The position numbers and the translations under genes were made by a program. Of a stretch of DNA of 64,000 bases, positions 10,608 to 20,812 are shown one piece after another (the stretch's first letter is position 1; each line of letters opens with the position of its first letter). The notes below the pieces were generated by a model that had not been told where the DNA came from, made no database searches, and worked only from the letters and a program-made list of their open reading frames with translations. Location of the stretch: the NCBI RefSeq assembly GCF_020283565.1, contig NC_060062.1:3261322-3325321 (forward strand), in the 5' to 3' direction. The DNA is from Trifolium pratense. Lineage: Eukaryota; Streptophyta; Magnoliopsida; Fabales; Fabaceae.

Positions 10608-11222
10608 ATGGCTGGAGAGCATGGAAACAACGATAACTCTAGCGTTAACACCTTGCAAGCCGCCGTCGTAGAAATACGGCGCTTACAAACTCAGATTGCG
10701 GCCATCGAAGCCGAAAGAACTAATGAGAAAGAGAAAGCGAAATTGATTTCGGAGGAGGAGGAGGGAGAGGGCGTCATGGACGTACAGCCTTTAGCACAAC
10801 ACTTATGGGATTCCCAAGTGGTGGAAACAATCAAGGTTCCTCACCTTCCTACCTTCGACGGAAAGACAGATCCGAGGGAGCACCTGATGGCAATTGGAAC
10901 ACAAACCGCCATAATCAATGCTCCGGAGCATCTAAAGTGCAAACTACTAGCCGGCACCTTCAAGGATGTCGCCCTACGTTGGTACATGAACCTTCCAAAG
11001 AATTCAATTGAGAGTTATGCTGACTTTCATAAAAAATTTATCCACCAGTTCGCTGGATCGAAACACGTGAAAGTCACATCAACCAGTCTTTTCTCCATCC
11101 GCCAAAACCATGGCGAGTCATTGCGTAGTTTCCTCGCCAGATTCAGCGAAGCCACTATCAAGGTCTCAAATCCAAACCAGGAGATGTTCGTGGCAGCCTT
11201 CCACAATGGGCTAAGAGCATGA
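10608..11222 (+). CDS. Gag, N-terminal part (Tat element)
   Basis: The capsid-type protein packages element RNA in cytoplasmic particles. This 204-residue frame starts MAGEHGNND, has a charged helical start, then the retrotransposon gag core (VPHLPTFDGKTDP, LRWYMNLP, FIHQFAG, SLRSFLARF). It stops at TGA 11220-11222 directly after the conserved FHNGLRA motif. The same frame continues without shift as FNESLAQKP into the next frame at 11262, so this is a nonsense break in one polyprotein, not a natural gag end. Translation of the rest would need readthrough, or the element is dead. Confidence 0.85.
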   Translation: MAGEHGNNDNSSVNTLQAAVVEIRRLQTQIAAIEAERTNEKEKAKLISEEEEGEGVMDVQPLAQHLWDSQVVETIKVPHLPTFDGKTDPREHLMAIGTQTAIINAPEHLKCKLLAGTFKDVALRWYMNLPKNSIESYADFHKKFIHQFAGSKHVKVTSTSLFSIRQNHGESLRSFLARFSEATIKVSNPNQEMFVAAFHNGLRA

Positions 11223-11261
11223 CATTTCAATGAGTCCTTAGCCCAAAAGCCAGCCTCGTCA

Positions 11262-13514
11262 ATGCAAGAGGTAAACAAGAGGGCGGAGTGTTATATAAAG
11301 GGCGAAGAAAGTAACGCCGAGAAAAGACAAAGAGACGTTAAGGAGAAGGAATACGTGGGCCGTGCCACTAGAGCGCCTGAACACCCACGACCAAAAGCGG
11401 GAGGCCACCAAGGAGACCCATGGCAGAGGCATCACGGTAAGCCCTACCGCCAACCGCCCAGAAGAGAATTCAGGAATCATCCCGCCAATGAAGACCTCAC
11501 GCCATTAAATGCCTCAAAAGTTTACGTCTTAAACGAAATTCTGGCCACTGGTTTGGCAAGCCTCCCCTCAAGGAGAACCAGTAACATTCCCATGGGGCTT
11601 GACGATAACGCCTGGTGCGCATATCACAGGTGTAGAGGTCACTCCACAGAAAAATGCTTCCGCTTAAGAGATTTAATCGAAGAGCTGATAAAAAGCAGAC
11701 ACCTCCGTAAATTCATTGACGATGCCGCCCAAGGGCGGGTTGTCGTGCCAAAAGTCCCCCGACAGGAGCCACGGGACCCTCCTGGGCCAAATAGAGAGCC
11801 TCCCAAGGGGAGAATCTCCGTGAATACAATAGCAGGAGGATTCTCAGGCGGGGGTGAATCAAGCTCAGCAAGGAAAAGGTATGTACGCCGAGCCATCTCG
11901 GAAATATACCTCGTAAGACAACCCCAGCCATTAGACGTACCAGATTTGGCGTTCACTGCAAAGGATGGGCTGGAGGTAGCACCTCATGACGATGATCCTT
12001 TAGTGATACAAGTCCAAATTTTTAACTGCGATGTAAAAAGAGTACTGATAGACTCAGGGAGTTCAGCGGACATTATGTACTGGGAAGCTTTCAAGGCCAT
12101 GCAATTAGCAGAAGAGCAATTGCAACCATACTCAGGAACCCTGGTTGGGTTCTCTGGCGAACAAGTGGATGTAATGGGCTATGCCTCTCTTCTTACCACA
12201 TTTGGAGAAGGCAGCAACGCCAAAACTATCAAGGCGCGATATCTGGTAGTTAAAACTCTTTTTACCTCCTATAATATTATTATAGGTAGGCCCGCCTTTA
12301 ACACATTGGGGGCGGCCATGTCCACTCTGTACCTAGCAATAAAATACCCCCTTGATAATGGGGGAGTAGGAACAGTAAGGGGCGATCAGATTCTCGCCAA
12401 GAAATGCTACGAGTCCAGCTTAAAGATACGGCACCGAACTTCCAGCGCAAGTGGAAAATTCAAAAGAAGACAAGCCGCAGTTCTAGGCGGCATAAACATC
12501 ATAGAAAACGCAGATATGGATCCAAGGGAAGAATTTCAAGATCGAAGGGTAAGCCCTATAGAAGACCTGGAGCAGGTTCAAATCGGCGATCACCCACACC
12601 AGACAACCAGCTTGGGAACAGCGTTGCCCAGCGAGGAGAGGAAACGAATCATCAAAATCTTGAAGGATAACGCTGATCTATTCGCATGGAAACCTTCAGA
12701 TATGCCAGGGATTGACGAAGGGGTGATAACACATAAACTTTCAATATCACCCAGCACAAAACCAGTCTCCCAAAGAAAAAGGAAGGTGGGAGAAGAAAGA
12801 CGAGTCGCTATAGCGGAAGAAGTAGAGAAGCTAAAGGAGGTCGGATTCATCGAAGAAATCAAATACCCCTCATGGTTGGCAAATGTCGTCATGGTGAAAA
12901 AAGCCAATGGAAAGTGGAGAATGTGCGTGGACTTCACAGATTTAAACAAGGCATGTCCCAAAGATCCATATCCTCTGCCCAACATAGACAGGTTAATTGA
13001 TGGCGCCTCGGGGTGCAAGATGCTGAGTTTCATGGACGCCTACTCCGGATACAATCAAATAAAGATGAACCCCTCCGACGCCTGCCATACAGCCTTTATG
13101 TCGAATACCTGCAATTATTTTTACAACGTCATGCCTTTTGGATTGAAGAATGCGGGAGCAACATACCAAAGGTTGATGGACAGGGTTTTTGCCGAGCAAA
13201 TAGGGAAGAACTTAGAGGTATATATCGATGACATGGTAGTAAAAACTTCCGAGGGAAATCGCCATGATGATGATCTGTTGGACATCATGGGATCAGTAAG
13301 AAAGTACAACATGAGACTAAACCCAGCAAAGTGTTCCTTTGGAGTACAAGCCGGGAAATTCCTAGGGTTTATGCTCACCAGCAGAGGAATAGAAGCTAAC
13401 CCCGAAAAATGCCAAGCCATCATAGACATGAGAAGCCCTACATCCGTGAAAGAAGTCCAAACTTTGACAGGCAGAATAGCGGCACTATCCAGATTTCTAT
13501 CATGTGCGGGCTAA
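11262..13514 (+). CDS. Gag C-terminus, protease and reverse transcriptase (Tat element)
   Basis: This 750-residue frame continues the gag frame after the stop at 11220. A zinc knuckle (CAYHRC...HSTEKC) lies near residue 118. An aspartic protease with LIDSGSSAD follows near residue 262, then reverse transcriptase with WRMCVDFTDLNKACPKD, MPFGLKNAGATYQ and the catalytic YIDD near 13221. The enzyme copies element RNA into DNA inside the particle. The frame stops at TAA 13512-13514 within the region joining reverse transcriptase to RNase H. The same frame reads on into 13626 without shift, so this is the second nonsense break. The real start of this piece is upstream, so the Met at 11262 is only the first after the break. 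Confidence 0.88.
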   Translation: MQEVNKRAECYIKGEESNAEKRQRDVKEKEYVGRATRAPEHPRPKAGGHQGDPWQRHHGKPYRQPPRREFRNHPANEDLTPLNASKVYVLNEILATGLASLPSRRTSNIPMGLDDNAWCAYHRCRGHSTEKCFRLRDLIEELIKSRHLRKFIDDAAQGRVVVPKVPRQEPRDPPGPNREPPKGRISVNTIAGGFSGGGESSSARKRYVRRAISEIYLVRQPQPLDVPDLAFTAKDGLEVAPHDDDPLVIQVQIFNCDVKRVLIDSGSSADIMYWEAFKAMQLAEEQLQPYSGTLVGFSGEQVDVMGYASLLTTFGEGSNAKTIKARYLVVKTLFTSYNIIIGRPAFNTLGAAMSTLYLAIKYPLDNGGVGTVRGDQILAKKCYESSLKIRHRTSSASGKFKRRQAAVLGGINIIENADMDPREEFQDRRVSPIEDLEQVQIGDHPHQTTSLGTALPSEERKRIIKILKDNADLFAWKPSDMPGIDEGVITHKLSISPSTKPVSQRKRKVGEERRVAIAEEVEKLKEVGFIEEIKYPSWLANVVMVKKANGKWRMCVDFTDLNKACPKDPYPLPNIDRLIDGASGCKMLSFMDAYSGYNQIKMNPSDACHTAFMSNTCNYFYNVMPFGLKNAGATYQRLMDRVFAEQIGKNLEVYIDDMVVKTSEGNRHDDDLLDIMGSVRKYNMRLNPAKCSFGVQAGKFLGFMLTSRGIEANPEKCQAIIDMRSPTSVKEVQTLTGRIAALSRFLSCAG

Positions 13515-15746
13515 AAGGGTTTCCACTTCTTCGCATCCCTTAGAAAAAATGAGAGGTTCTCCTGGACACCAGAATGTGAAGAAGCCTTCAGACAACTAAA
13601 AGAATTCCTAGCATCACCGCCCATCTTGACGCGCCCATTACCAGGTAACACCCTTTACCTGTATCTCGCAGTCTCGGATAGAGCCTTAAGTTCAGCTCTA
13701 GTTCAGGAAATAGAGGGCGAAGAAAAACCTATATATTTTGTAAGTAGAACCCTAAGGGGAGCAGAAACAAGGTATCAAAGGATAGAGAGGTTATCTCTCG
13801 CGGTAGTTGTCACAGCCAGAAAATTAAGGCAGTACTTTCAAAGCCACGAGATAGTTGTTAGAACAGATTATCCTATCAAAAACGTCCTCCGAAAGCCAGA
13901 CTTAGCAGGAAGGATGGTAGCGTGGTCCGTCGAATTATCAGAATTTGACATCACTTTCTCACCAAGAGGGGCCATTAAGTCACAAAGATTAGCTGATTTT
14001 GTATTGGAAATGTCTACTCCGCCAACAACAGAGAAAACTGCGTCTTGGACACTCTCAGTTGACGGGGCCTCCAACGTACGAGGAAGTGGAGCCGGAATAG
14101 TATTGGAAGGACCAGATGGCGTTATGATAGAACAATCACTACGTTTCGCCTTCAAAGCCAGCAACAACCAGGCGGAATACGAAGCTTTGATAGCAGGAAT
14201 GAAGTTAGCAAAAGATATGGAGGTAAAAGAGTTAAGGGCCATGAGTGATTCCCAACTGGTAACCAACCAAGTATCAGGGAAGTTTCAAACGAAGGAGCCG
14301 CAGTTAATCAAATACGTGGAGAAAGTGCAAAACCTAGCTAAGCATTTCGATTCGTTCGAATTAGTTTACGTTCCCCGCGAACAAAACATGAGAGCAGATC
14401 TATTGTCAAAGCTGGCGAGCACCAAAAAACCAGGAAGCCATAGAACCGTTATCCAAGAGACTATAAAAACTCCCAGCATCAGCGGGGAAGAGGTGATGAT
14501 GGTAATAGAAGAAGAAGACTGGAGATCGCCCATTATCCGGTACCTCCAAAAGGATGAGCTCCCGAAAGAAAGGGAAAAGGCTTTCAAATTGAAAAAAATG
14601 GCGGCATGGTATTCAATGGTAGGGGATAAGCTATACAAAAGGGGATTTGCGTCCCCCCTCCTTTTATGCGTCAGTACCGAAGAAGCAAAGCGCATCATGT
14701 CCGAAGTACACGAGGGATCGTGTGGTAGCCATATCGGTTCAAGAGCATTAGCAGGAAAGATATTAAGAGCAGGATTTTATTGGCCAGATATACATGATGA
14801 TACCGCCATGTATGTAAGAAACTGTGATAAATGCCAAAGACACGCCAATCTGCATCACGTTCCAGGGGAACCGTTAAAATCGGTATTATCCCCATGGCCC
14901 TTTTTCATGTGGGGTGTAGATATCGTTGGTCCATTTCCGGTTGGCTACAAACAAGCGCGATGGATCATCGTCGCCGTTGACTATTTTACAAAATGGATTG
15001 AAGCAGAACCGGTATCCAGCATCTCAGCGGAACAGGTTAAAATCTTTTATTGGAAAAAAATCATCTGCAGATTTGGACTGCCCAAGTATATCGTATCCGA
15101 CAACGGTACACAGTTCGCCAGCGAAAAGGTCGTAGAGTTCTGTCGAAGCAAAGGAATCAAAAACACCTTTATATCAGTGGAGCATCCGCAAGCTAACGGA
15201 CAAGCAGAGTCAGCAAATAAGGTGATACTAAGAGCCTTAAAAAGGAGGCTAGATAGCAAAGGCGAGGCTTGGGTAGCCCACATCTCACCCATCCTCTGGT
15301 CGTATCACACCACTCCCCAATCCTCGACAGGAGAAGCGCCATTTACAATGATCTATGGTTTAGACGCGATGATCCCGGTGGAAATAAATCCTCCTAGTTG
15401 GCGCAGAGAAACCACAACGCAGGAAGAGAACGACAGAGCTTTGGAAGAGAACCTAGACATGATCGAGGAAAGAAGAGAAAGAGCGCATTTCAGAGAATTC
15501 GCCATAAAGCAAAGGGCCGCTAGGCGTTATAATACAAGAGTCAAACAAAGGAGTTTTCAAGAAGGCGATCTAGTGTTGAAAAGACCTATGGGAAAGGATA
15601 AAGGAGGAAAGTTCGCGGCAAACTGGGAAGGCCCTTTTCGGGTGCAAGAAGCTTTCGAAGGAGGAGCATATCGTCTAGAGACCATGGAAGGAAGAACCCT
15701 CCCCAGGACGTGGAACGTAGCAAATTTAAAGTTCTACTACAGCTAG
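13515..15746 (+). CDS. RNase H, second RNase H and integrase (Tat element)
   Basis: In-frame continuation after the TAA at 13512; the first Met-like codon used by frame finders is at 13626. The order is a standard RNase H (RYQRIERLSLAVV, VVRTDYPIKNVL); an archaeal-type RNase H with all acidic residues visible (VDGAS, QAEYEAL, SDSQL, ADLLSKLA; about 14056-14415); then integrase with its HHCC finger (CDKCQRH) and the DDE triad in GVDIVGPFP, SDNGTQF and GQAESANK. The end has the usual chromodomain-free tail (ANLKFYYS). Integrase inserts the DNA copy into chromosomes and makes the 5-bp duplication seen here. No further stop interrupts this part. Confidence 0.88.
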   Translation, partial: KGFHFFASLRKNERFSWTPECEEAFRQLKEFLASPPILTRPLPGNTLYLYLAVSDRALSSALVQEIEGEEKPIYFVSRTLRGAETRYQRIERLSLAVVVTARKLRQYFQSHEIVVRTDYPIKNVLRKPDLAGRMVAWSVELSEFDITFSPRGAIKSQRLADFVLEMSTPPTTEKTASWTLSVDGASNVRGSGAGIVLEGPDGVMIEQSLRFAFKASNNQAEYEALIAGMKLAKDMEVKELRAMSDSQLVTNQVSGKFQTKEPQLIKYVEKVQNLAKHFDSFELVYVPREQNMRADLLSKLASTKKPGSHRTVIQETIKTPSISGEEVMMVIEEEDWRSPIIRYLQKDELPKEREKAFKLKKMAAWYSMVGDKLYKRGFASPLLLCVSTEEAKRIMSEVHEGSCGSHIGSRALAGKILRAGFYWPDIHDDTAMYVRNCDKCQRHANLHHVPGEPLKSVLSPWPFFMWGVDIVGPFPVGYKQARWIIVAVDYFTKWIEAEPVSSISAEQVKIFYWKKIICRFGLPKYIVSDNGTQFASEKVVEFCRSKGIKNTFISVEHPQANGQAESANKVILRALKRRLDSKGEAWVAHISPILWSYHTTPQSSTGEAPFTMIYGLDAMIPVEINPPSWRRETTTQEENDRALEENLDMIEERRERAHFREFAIKQRAARRYNTRVKQRSFQEGDLVLKRPMGKDKGGKFAANWEGPFRVQEAFEGGAYRLETMEGRTLPRTWNVANLKFYYS

Positions 15747-16064
15747 TCGCGGGGCATCACGTTACTGGTGGAAGAATAAGTAAAATCATTCTCTTCTTTT
15801 AGCAATATTTTTAATGATGTATAAGAACCATTTTCATAAATGAATAAAAAGACAATGAGACACTCTTTTCCCCTGTTTCAACTGGGGTTTTTATCGAGGC
15901 TCATTGAATTTCAAAATTCTAGTAGTTTATATCTTCTTGCATATGTCAAAATATTTGCGTCAACCTGATTAAGTTACGGGTTCTGAACCAACAAAAATGG
16001 TTATCTCAAACTTGAGCTCTGAATCTTTATTAAAGATCAACTCAGATGTGAGCGCTGAACCATA
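15747..16064 (+). other. Post-pol spacer of the Tat element
   Basis: Non-coding sequence between the integrase stop and the minisatellite. It contains AT-rich stretches with 'aataaaaag' near 15844 that could act as a poly(A) signal, but nothing decisive. Confidence 0.4.
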
Positions 16065-16970
16065 AAACAAGGTTGCAAGGCCTTGGCGTTACCTGTAAGT
16101 CTTACGAGTTGGGTACGTCGGAAAAAGAAAAATTAAACAAGGTTGCAAGGCCTTGGCGTTACCTGTAAGTCTTACGAGTTGGGTACGTCGGAAAAAGAAA
16201 AATTAAACAAGGTTGCAAGGCCTTGGCGTTACCTGTAAGTCTTACGAGTTGGGTACGTCGGAAAAAGAAAAATTAAACAAGGTTGCAAGGCCTTGGCGTT
16301 ACCTGTAAGTCTTACGAGTTGGGTACGTCAGAAAAAGAAAAATTAAACAAGGTTGCAAGGCCTTGGCGTTACCTGTAAGTCTTACGAGTTGGGTACGTCA
16401 GAAAAAGAAAAATTAAACAAGGTTGCAAGGCCTTGGCGTTACCTGTAAGTCTTACGAGTTGGGTACGTCAGAAAAAGAAAAATTAAACAAGGTTGCAAGG
16501 CCTTGGCGTTACCTGTAAGTCTTACGAGTTGGGTACGTCAGAAAAAGAAAAATTAAACAAGGTTGCAAGGCCTTGGCGTTACCTGTAAGTCTTACGAGTT
16601 GGGTACGTCAGAAAAAGAAAAATTAAACAAGGTTGCAAGGCCTTGGCGTTACCTGTAAGTCTTACGAATTGGGTACGTCGGAAAAAGAAAAATTAAACAA
16701 GGTTGCAAGACCTTGGCGTTACCTGTAAGTCTTACGAGTTGGGTACGTCAGAAAAAGAAAAATTAAACAAGGTTGCAAGGCCTTGGCGTTACCTGTAAGT
16801 CTTACGAGTTGGGTACGTCAGAAAAAGAAAAATTAAACAAGGTTGCAAGGCCTTGGCGTTACCTGTAAGTCTTACGAGTTGGGTACGTCAGAAAAAAAAA
16901 AATTTAAACAAGGTTGCGAGGCCTTGGCGTTACCTGTAAGTCTTACGAGTTGGGTGCGTCAGAAAAAGAT
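16065..16970 (+). repeat. 70-bp minisatellite, about 13 copies (Tat element)
   Basis: The core 'ggttgcaaggccttggcgtt' recurs every 70 bp from 16071 to 16841, with a last shifted copy at 16912, giving 13 copies. Each unit has an A-rich end (gaaaaagaaaaattaaacaa). Units differ by single bases such as g/a after 'gtacgtc'. Tandem repeats between pol and the 3' LTR are known in Tat-lineage elements and can seed satellite DNA. Short open frames here (16843-17108) are by-products. Confidence 0.92.
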
Positions 16971-17341
16971 ACAGCAAAGAAAGGCGAGATTATCAACACC
17001 GCCAGAAGAAGCTTGCACACAACCAAAGCAAGGCGATTCATTATAACGCCAAATGACAACAGGTATAAAGTTATTTTCTATCGATTCACAATTATTATAG
17101 AATGTTGAAGATATAACTGGTGTAGGGACAAAGTTTCCAAGGTGAGAATGACAGAAGGCGTTACCTCACAACGTAATGCAAAATTCATCCGCGAAGTTAT
17201 GAAGAAAAAACTTAAGGGAGAATGAAGAAATTAATAAAGGACCCAACAAAGGGCAAATTGTTTAAAGCCACAAAGGGCATACAAGATAGTTACAAAAAGC
17301 CACAGAAGGGCAAAAAACAAGATCATTACAAAAGAGATCAT

Positions 17342-19446
17342 TCACTGAGGAGGAACATAGGGAACGAGCTTGCCGTCAACAATTTGATTCATTGCATCAG
17401 CTTCGCCAAGGCGCTTAGCATCGAGATCTGGAAAAAGAAGCTTGACCTGTTCTATAGCAAAGGAAAAGCCCTCGTCATATTGGTTGGCGGCATAGAGCTG
17501 AAGCTCTGTGACATCACTCTCCAATCTAGCTTTCTCATCAGCTAAGGTCCCAACAGACAGTACCGCTTCATCCTTCTCCTTGGATAGCTTAGAGAGTTTC
17601 TCATCCTGGGCAGCAGCATTCTCCTTGAGCTTGGCCTCCGAAGCGGCATGGCTTTCTTTAACTTTAGACAGCTTTTCCTCATACTCTTTCTTCAGTCTCT
17701 CTGTCTCGCCCTCCCGTTCTTCCTTCAGCTTCTTAATATCTGCCTCCAGCTTGATCTTGGTCTCAGTATACCTCTTCTCAATATCAGCCAAATTATCATC
17801 AACGGTCTTCACCTTTTGCTTCGCCTCTTGGACCTCTTGTTCTTGGCGATTAGTCAGCAAATAGTTGAGAAGAGTGCCCTTAACCTCGTACTCCAAAGCC
17901 TTTTTCCTCAGGTCCTCAGTAGGAGTGTTGGTGAAGCGAGTCATATCGCCAACTATAGTCACTCCCCTTTCAATGAATTCGAAAGGGTCAAAAGAGCTCC
18001 AAGTAAGGGAAGCACCGGCATCGGCGTCTTGAGAGGGAGGCTGAGAAGAACTGGAAGCCACGCCTTTGCCTTTGGAGGCGTCCTTGACAGTTTGAGTAGT
18101 ACTCTCGACCCTCTGCTTTTTGGGAGGAGGAGGAGCGACACCCTCGGTTTCCTTGGCTCCAGGAGCTGTTTTCCCCGGGATCTCGACACGGATCCGCCCT
18201 TCGTGCTTCTTCTTACTTCGTCCTTCTTTGGCAGCAGCTTCCTCCACTTGTAGCTGCTTCAATGGGTCGACCACAGCAACGGCGGGATTGGCCTTCTGCT
18301 GGCGAGCTTTTGCCAAAAACGCCAATCTCTCCTCATTCGAGATAGTTCTCATTCTCTCTACAAAAACAAGGAAGGCAAAGAAACACAAGTTAGTAACGAG
18401 GCGAGATCAACATTAAACAAATAAAGAAAGATACAAATTCATTACTTACGCAAATACTCTTCCAAGGCGTCACTATTACCCTCACACCTAAGAATGTCAG
18501 CGGTATCCAGGAGGGCATAAGAATCAAGGAAGTTGACGGTATCTTGTTCAAAATCACTCAGAGCCTCAAAGGCGGCTCCCTTGATAAGCCTAGGGTTATC
18601 GGTCCAATAGAAAGGAAATAGAGGATCGTCAACCTCATCATACATCAACTCAGGAAATTTCTCATCGCTGCGAACCCGAAAGAAAGAGTCTTTAAAGTTT
18701 TTGAAATTGGAAGCATATAAACTTAGGAGACGACGGTTGGGTTGGCTACTAAGGGAAACTAGGGATTGAGGTTTCAAATTCTTTATTTGGTAAAAAGAGA
18801 AGAAAACGCCGATTGAGGGTTCTAGGTCAAAACCCAAACATATTACCTCAAAGGCTTTAATGAAGGCCCAACTGTTAGGGTGAAGTTGGGTAGGGGCGAC
18901 ATTCAGAACCTTCAGCATCTCCGCCTCGAAGGAAGTAAAGGGTAACCAGATGTTGAGCGGCTGGATCACATTGGTGTAAAGGTAAAAGTAGTCAGGCGAG
19001 GTGTCGTTCTTATTAAACACGAACTCGCCCTCCTTGACAGGCTCGGTTATAATCAAATCTTCACGAGGAGGGGAGTTAGAGAGTTTGACAGCTTTCCTAA
19101 AGCTCCTCACCATTTCCACACTAATATACTTTGAAGATACTTCCATGGTGACGGGAGTGTAGCCAGCAACAACCAGATCTCGACAAGGATTCTTCCGCTT
19201 TCCTGTGAAAGAGGAATGGGAGATTATGACACAATCACTGTCATTACCACTATCACTACTGCTATCACTATCACTACTACTACTCCCAACATCAAAACCC
19301 CATAATTCCGAGTAAAACCCTCGGCTATTAAGGACGCCGTTAGCCCTAGTATAGTGGGCGCGAACTTGTTGCGCCCATTCGAAATAACTAGGAGAAGAAA
19401 TAGGAACCCTCCCCTCATTGTCATCTAACTCCCTCAAAATAACCAT
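17342..19446 (-). CDS. Antisense gene of the Tat element, two exons
   Basis: Two minus-strand frames fit one spliced gene. Exon 1 runs from the Met at 19446 (MVILRELDDNEG) to 18450; exon 2 runs from 18357 to the stop at 17342. The proposed 92-bp intron (18358-18449) begins GTAAGT and ends TTTTTGTAG, and joining keeps the frame (EEYL then QRMRTIS). The predicted protein is 670 residues. The first half resembles the 'putative gypsy type transposon' domain common in plant Tat elements (NSWAFIKAFEVIC, FFSFYQIKN); it also has a Ser/Asp run. The second half is a long coiled coil (about 120 residues of E/K heptads) ending DGKLVPYVPPQ. An upstream start at 19581 is possible. Role unknown; antisense ORFs of this kind are a known Tat trait. 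Confidence 0.7.
18358..18449 (-). other. Proposed intron of the antisense gene
   Basis: Minus-strand GTAAGT donor at 18449 and TTTTTGTAG acceptor ending at 18358. The first in-frame stop of exon 1 (TAA at 18442) lies inside it. Removal joins two frames in phase. Confidence 0.6.
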
Positions 19447-20101
19447 CTTTTTTAAACCTAATAAAAAACTAGGGTTCCTACTCAAGACAGACCAAATTGG
19501 AGGAAAGGAGTAAGGTATAAAAGTAAAATACCTTAAGAAATTGACAAAGCTGGGAGCAATAAACTGGAAGCGTCCTAACACGAAGCGTTGAACAAAGGCT
19601 TGCTGGAGGATCGAAGAAGGATATGCGAAAAAGAATACGGATTTGCGAGAAGAAGTAAGTAAAGGGAAAGAGAAACGGAGATACTATTTAAAGAAGGAAA
19701 CCTTTTCGGCTGGTTGAAGTCCAGAAGTTGAAGCAAGAGGTAACGCACGCGTCGTCGGATTAAATACGTGTCAAAAGCGTGTATCCCGAGAGTAAACCTT
19801 GGAAGATTTATCGTCAAATAGTTATTATCCTAAAAGGCGAAATCGAAGTCGCCAAATTACTACCTCGAAGCACAACGCGCCTCAAGAATAACCACGCCAA
19901 GGATACAAACCTCGCCCTGTTTAAGGCGTAACAGAAGTAAAAAGGGAAAACGCCCAAAAGGAAAAGATTCAAGATTAAGGAGAAGGCGAAACATAGGAAC
20001 AATAAATTCAGTCGGAGACCAAAAATCTTTATTTATTTTGAAAAATAAAGGTACAATGATAGAAAGCAAAATTACAAAGAAAGACCTAGTCCTAAATCTT
20101 G

Positions 20102-20419
20102 TCAATCAGACTCCGAATCCTTCTGCGCAGGCTCAGGAAAAGTCATCTTGGATTCCACGGTGACCCGGGACCCCTCTTCTTCACTGGACGAAGAAGCACG
20201 AAGCTCAGGAGGAATATAGGTCTCCAGAAACGAAACGTAATCCTCATCACCACTACCAGAATCAGAGGTATCTGAGGAAAGAACGATAACCTCCACCTTT
20301 TTGACCTCTTTAGACCTTCGGGAGCGAGTGGAGTTAGAGGTAGATACCTCTACCCTTTTCTTCCCTCGCTGAGGTTGAGACTTCTCAGCAGCAGGTATTT
20401 TGGCATTACTCTTTTCCAT
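20102..20419 (-). CDS. Small acidic antisense protein (Tat element)
   Basis: A 105-residue frame starting MEKSNAKIP (an extra Met lies six codons upstream at 20437). It is basic at the start (QRGKKRVEV), has an RSRRSKEVKK cluster that could be a nuclear signal, then a Ser/Asp/Glu-rich centre (SSDTSDSGSGDED) and a short YVSFLETYIPPEL motif. No known domain was recognised. A TATA-like CTATAAATA lies about 50 bp upstream on the minus strand (20467-20475). It sits between the two larger antisense genes. It could be a separate gene or an exon of a larger antisense transcript. Confidence 0.5.
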   Translation of the reverse strand: MEKSNAKIPAAEKSQPQRGKKRVEVSTSNSTRSRRSKEVKKVEVIVLSSDTSDSGSGDEDYVSFLETYIPPELRASSSSEEEGSRVTVESKMTFPEPAQKDSESD

Positions 20420-20466
20420 CGGAAGGATTCCAAACAAGTCGATGGAAATTCGAGTTTTAGCAGGTG

Positions 20467-20475
20467 ATATTTATA
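20467..20475 (-). promoter_or_regulatory. TATA-like box, antisense unit 2
   Basis: CTATAAATA on the minus strand, about 50 bp before the ATG at 20419. Position and sequence fit a plant core promoter. Confidence 0.4.
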
Positions 20476-20812
20476 GTAAATTTTTAACCTTAACATCGTT
20501 ATTAACGGTAGTAATAAATGCTTGGACGGTCGTAACCACCAAGTTTTGACTGTCTCGAGAAATGTCACTTTTACGTTTCCAAGGAGTCAAAAATTTGACC
20601 CATTTTAGTTATTGAAGGCTGCAAAGGGAGGCGGTACTAAAAGGAACAAAAGAACAACACATAAGGAAAGGAAATTGCTTAATATTCAAATTTTTTGCAA
20701 AGGAAATACAACGGAAGCAAAGAAACAGAATGAAAATAACGAAGGTCCAAAAATACGGAAACAAATTACAAACATAGGAAAAAAGACATAAAAGAGCAAG
20801 CAAGTAAAGACT

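Noticed and set aside
16065..16970. CRISPR-like array
   Set aside because: Units are contiguous 70-bp repeats without unique spacers, inside a plant retrotransposon.
17508..18416. Ser/Leu-rich plus-strand frames
   Set aside because: Mirror frames of the coiled-coil antisense gene; composition reflects the opposite strand.
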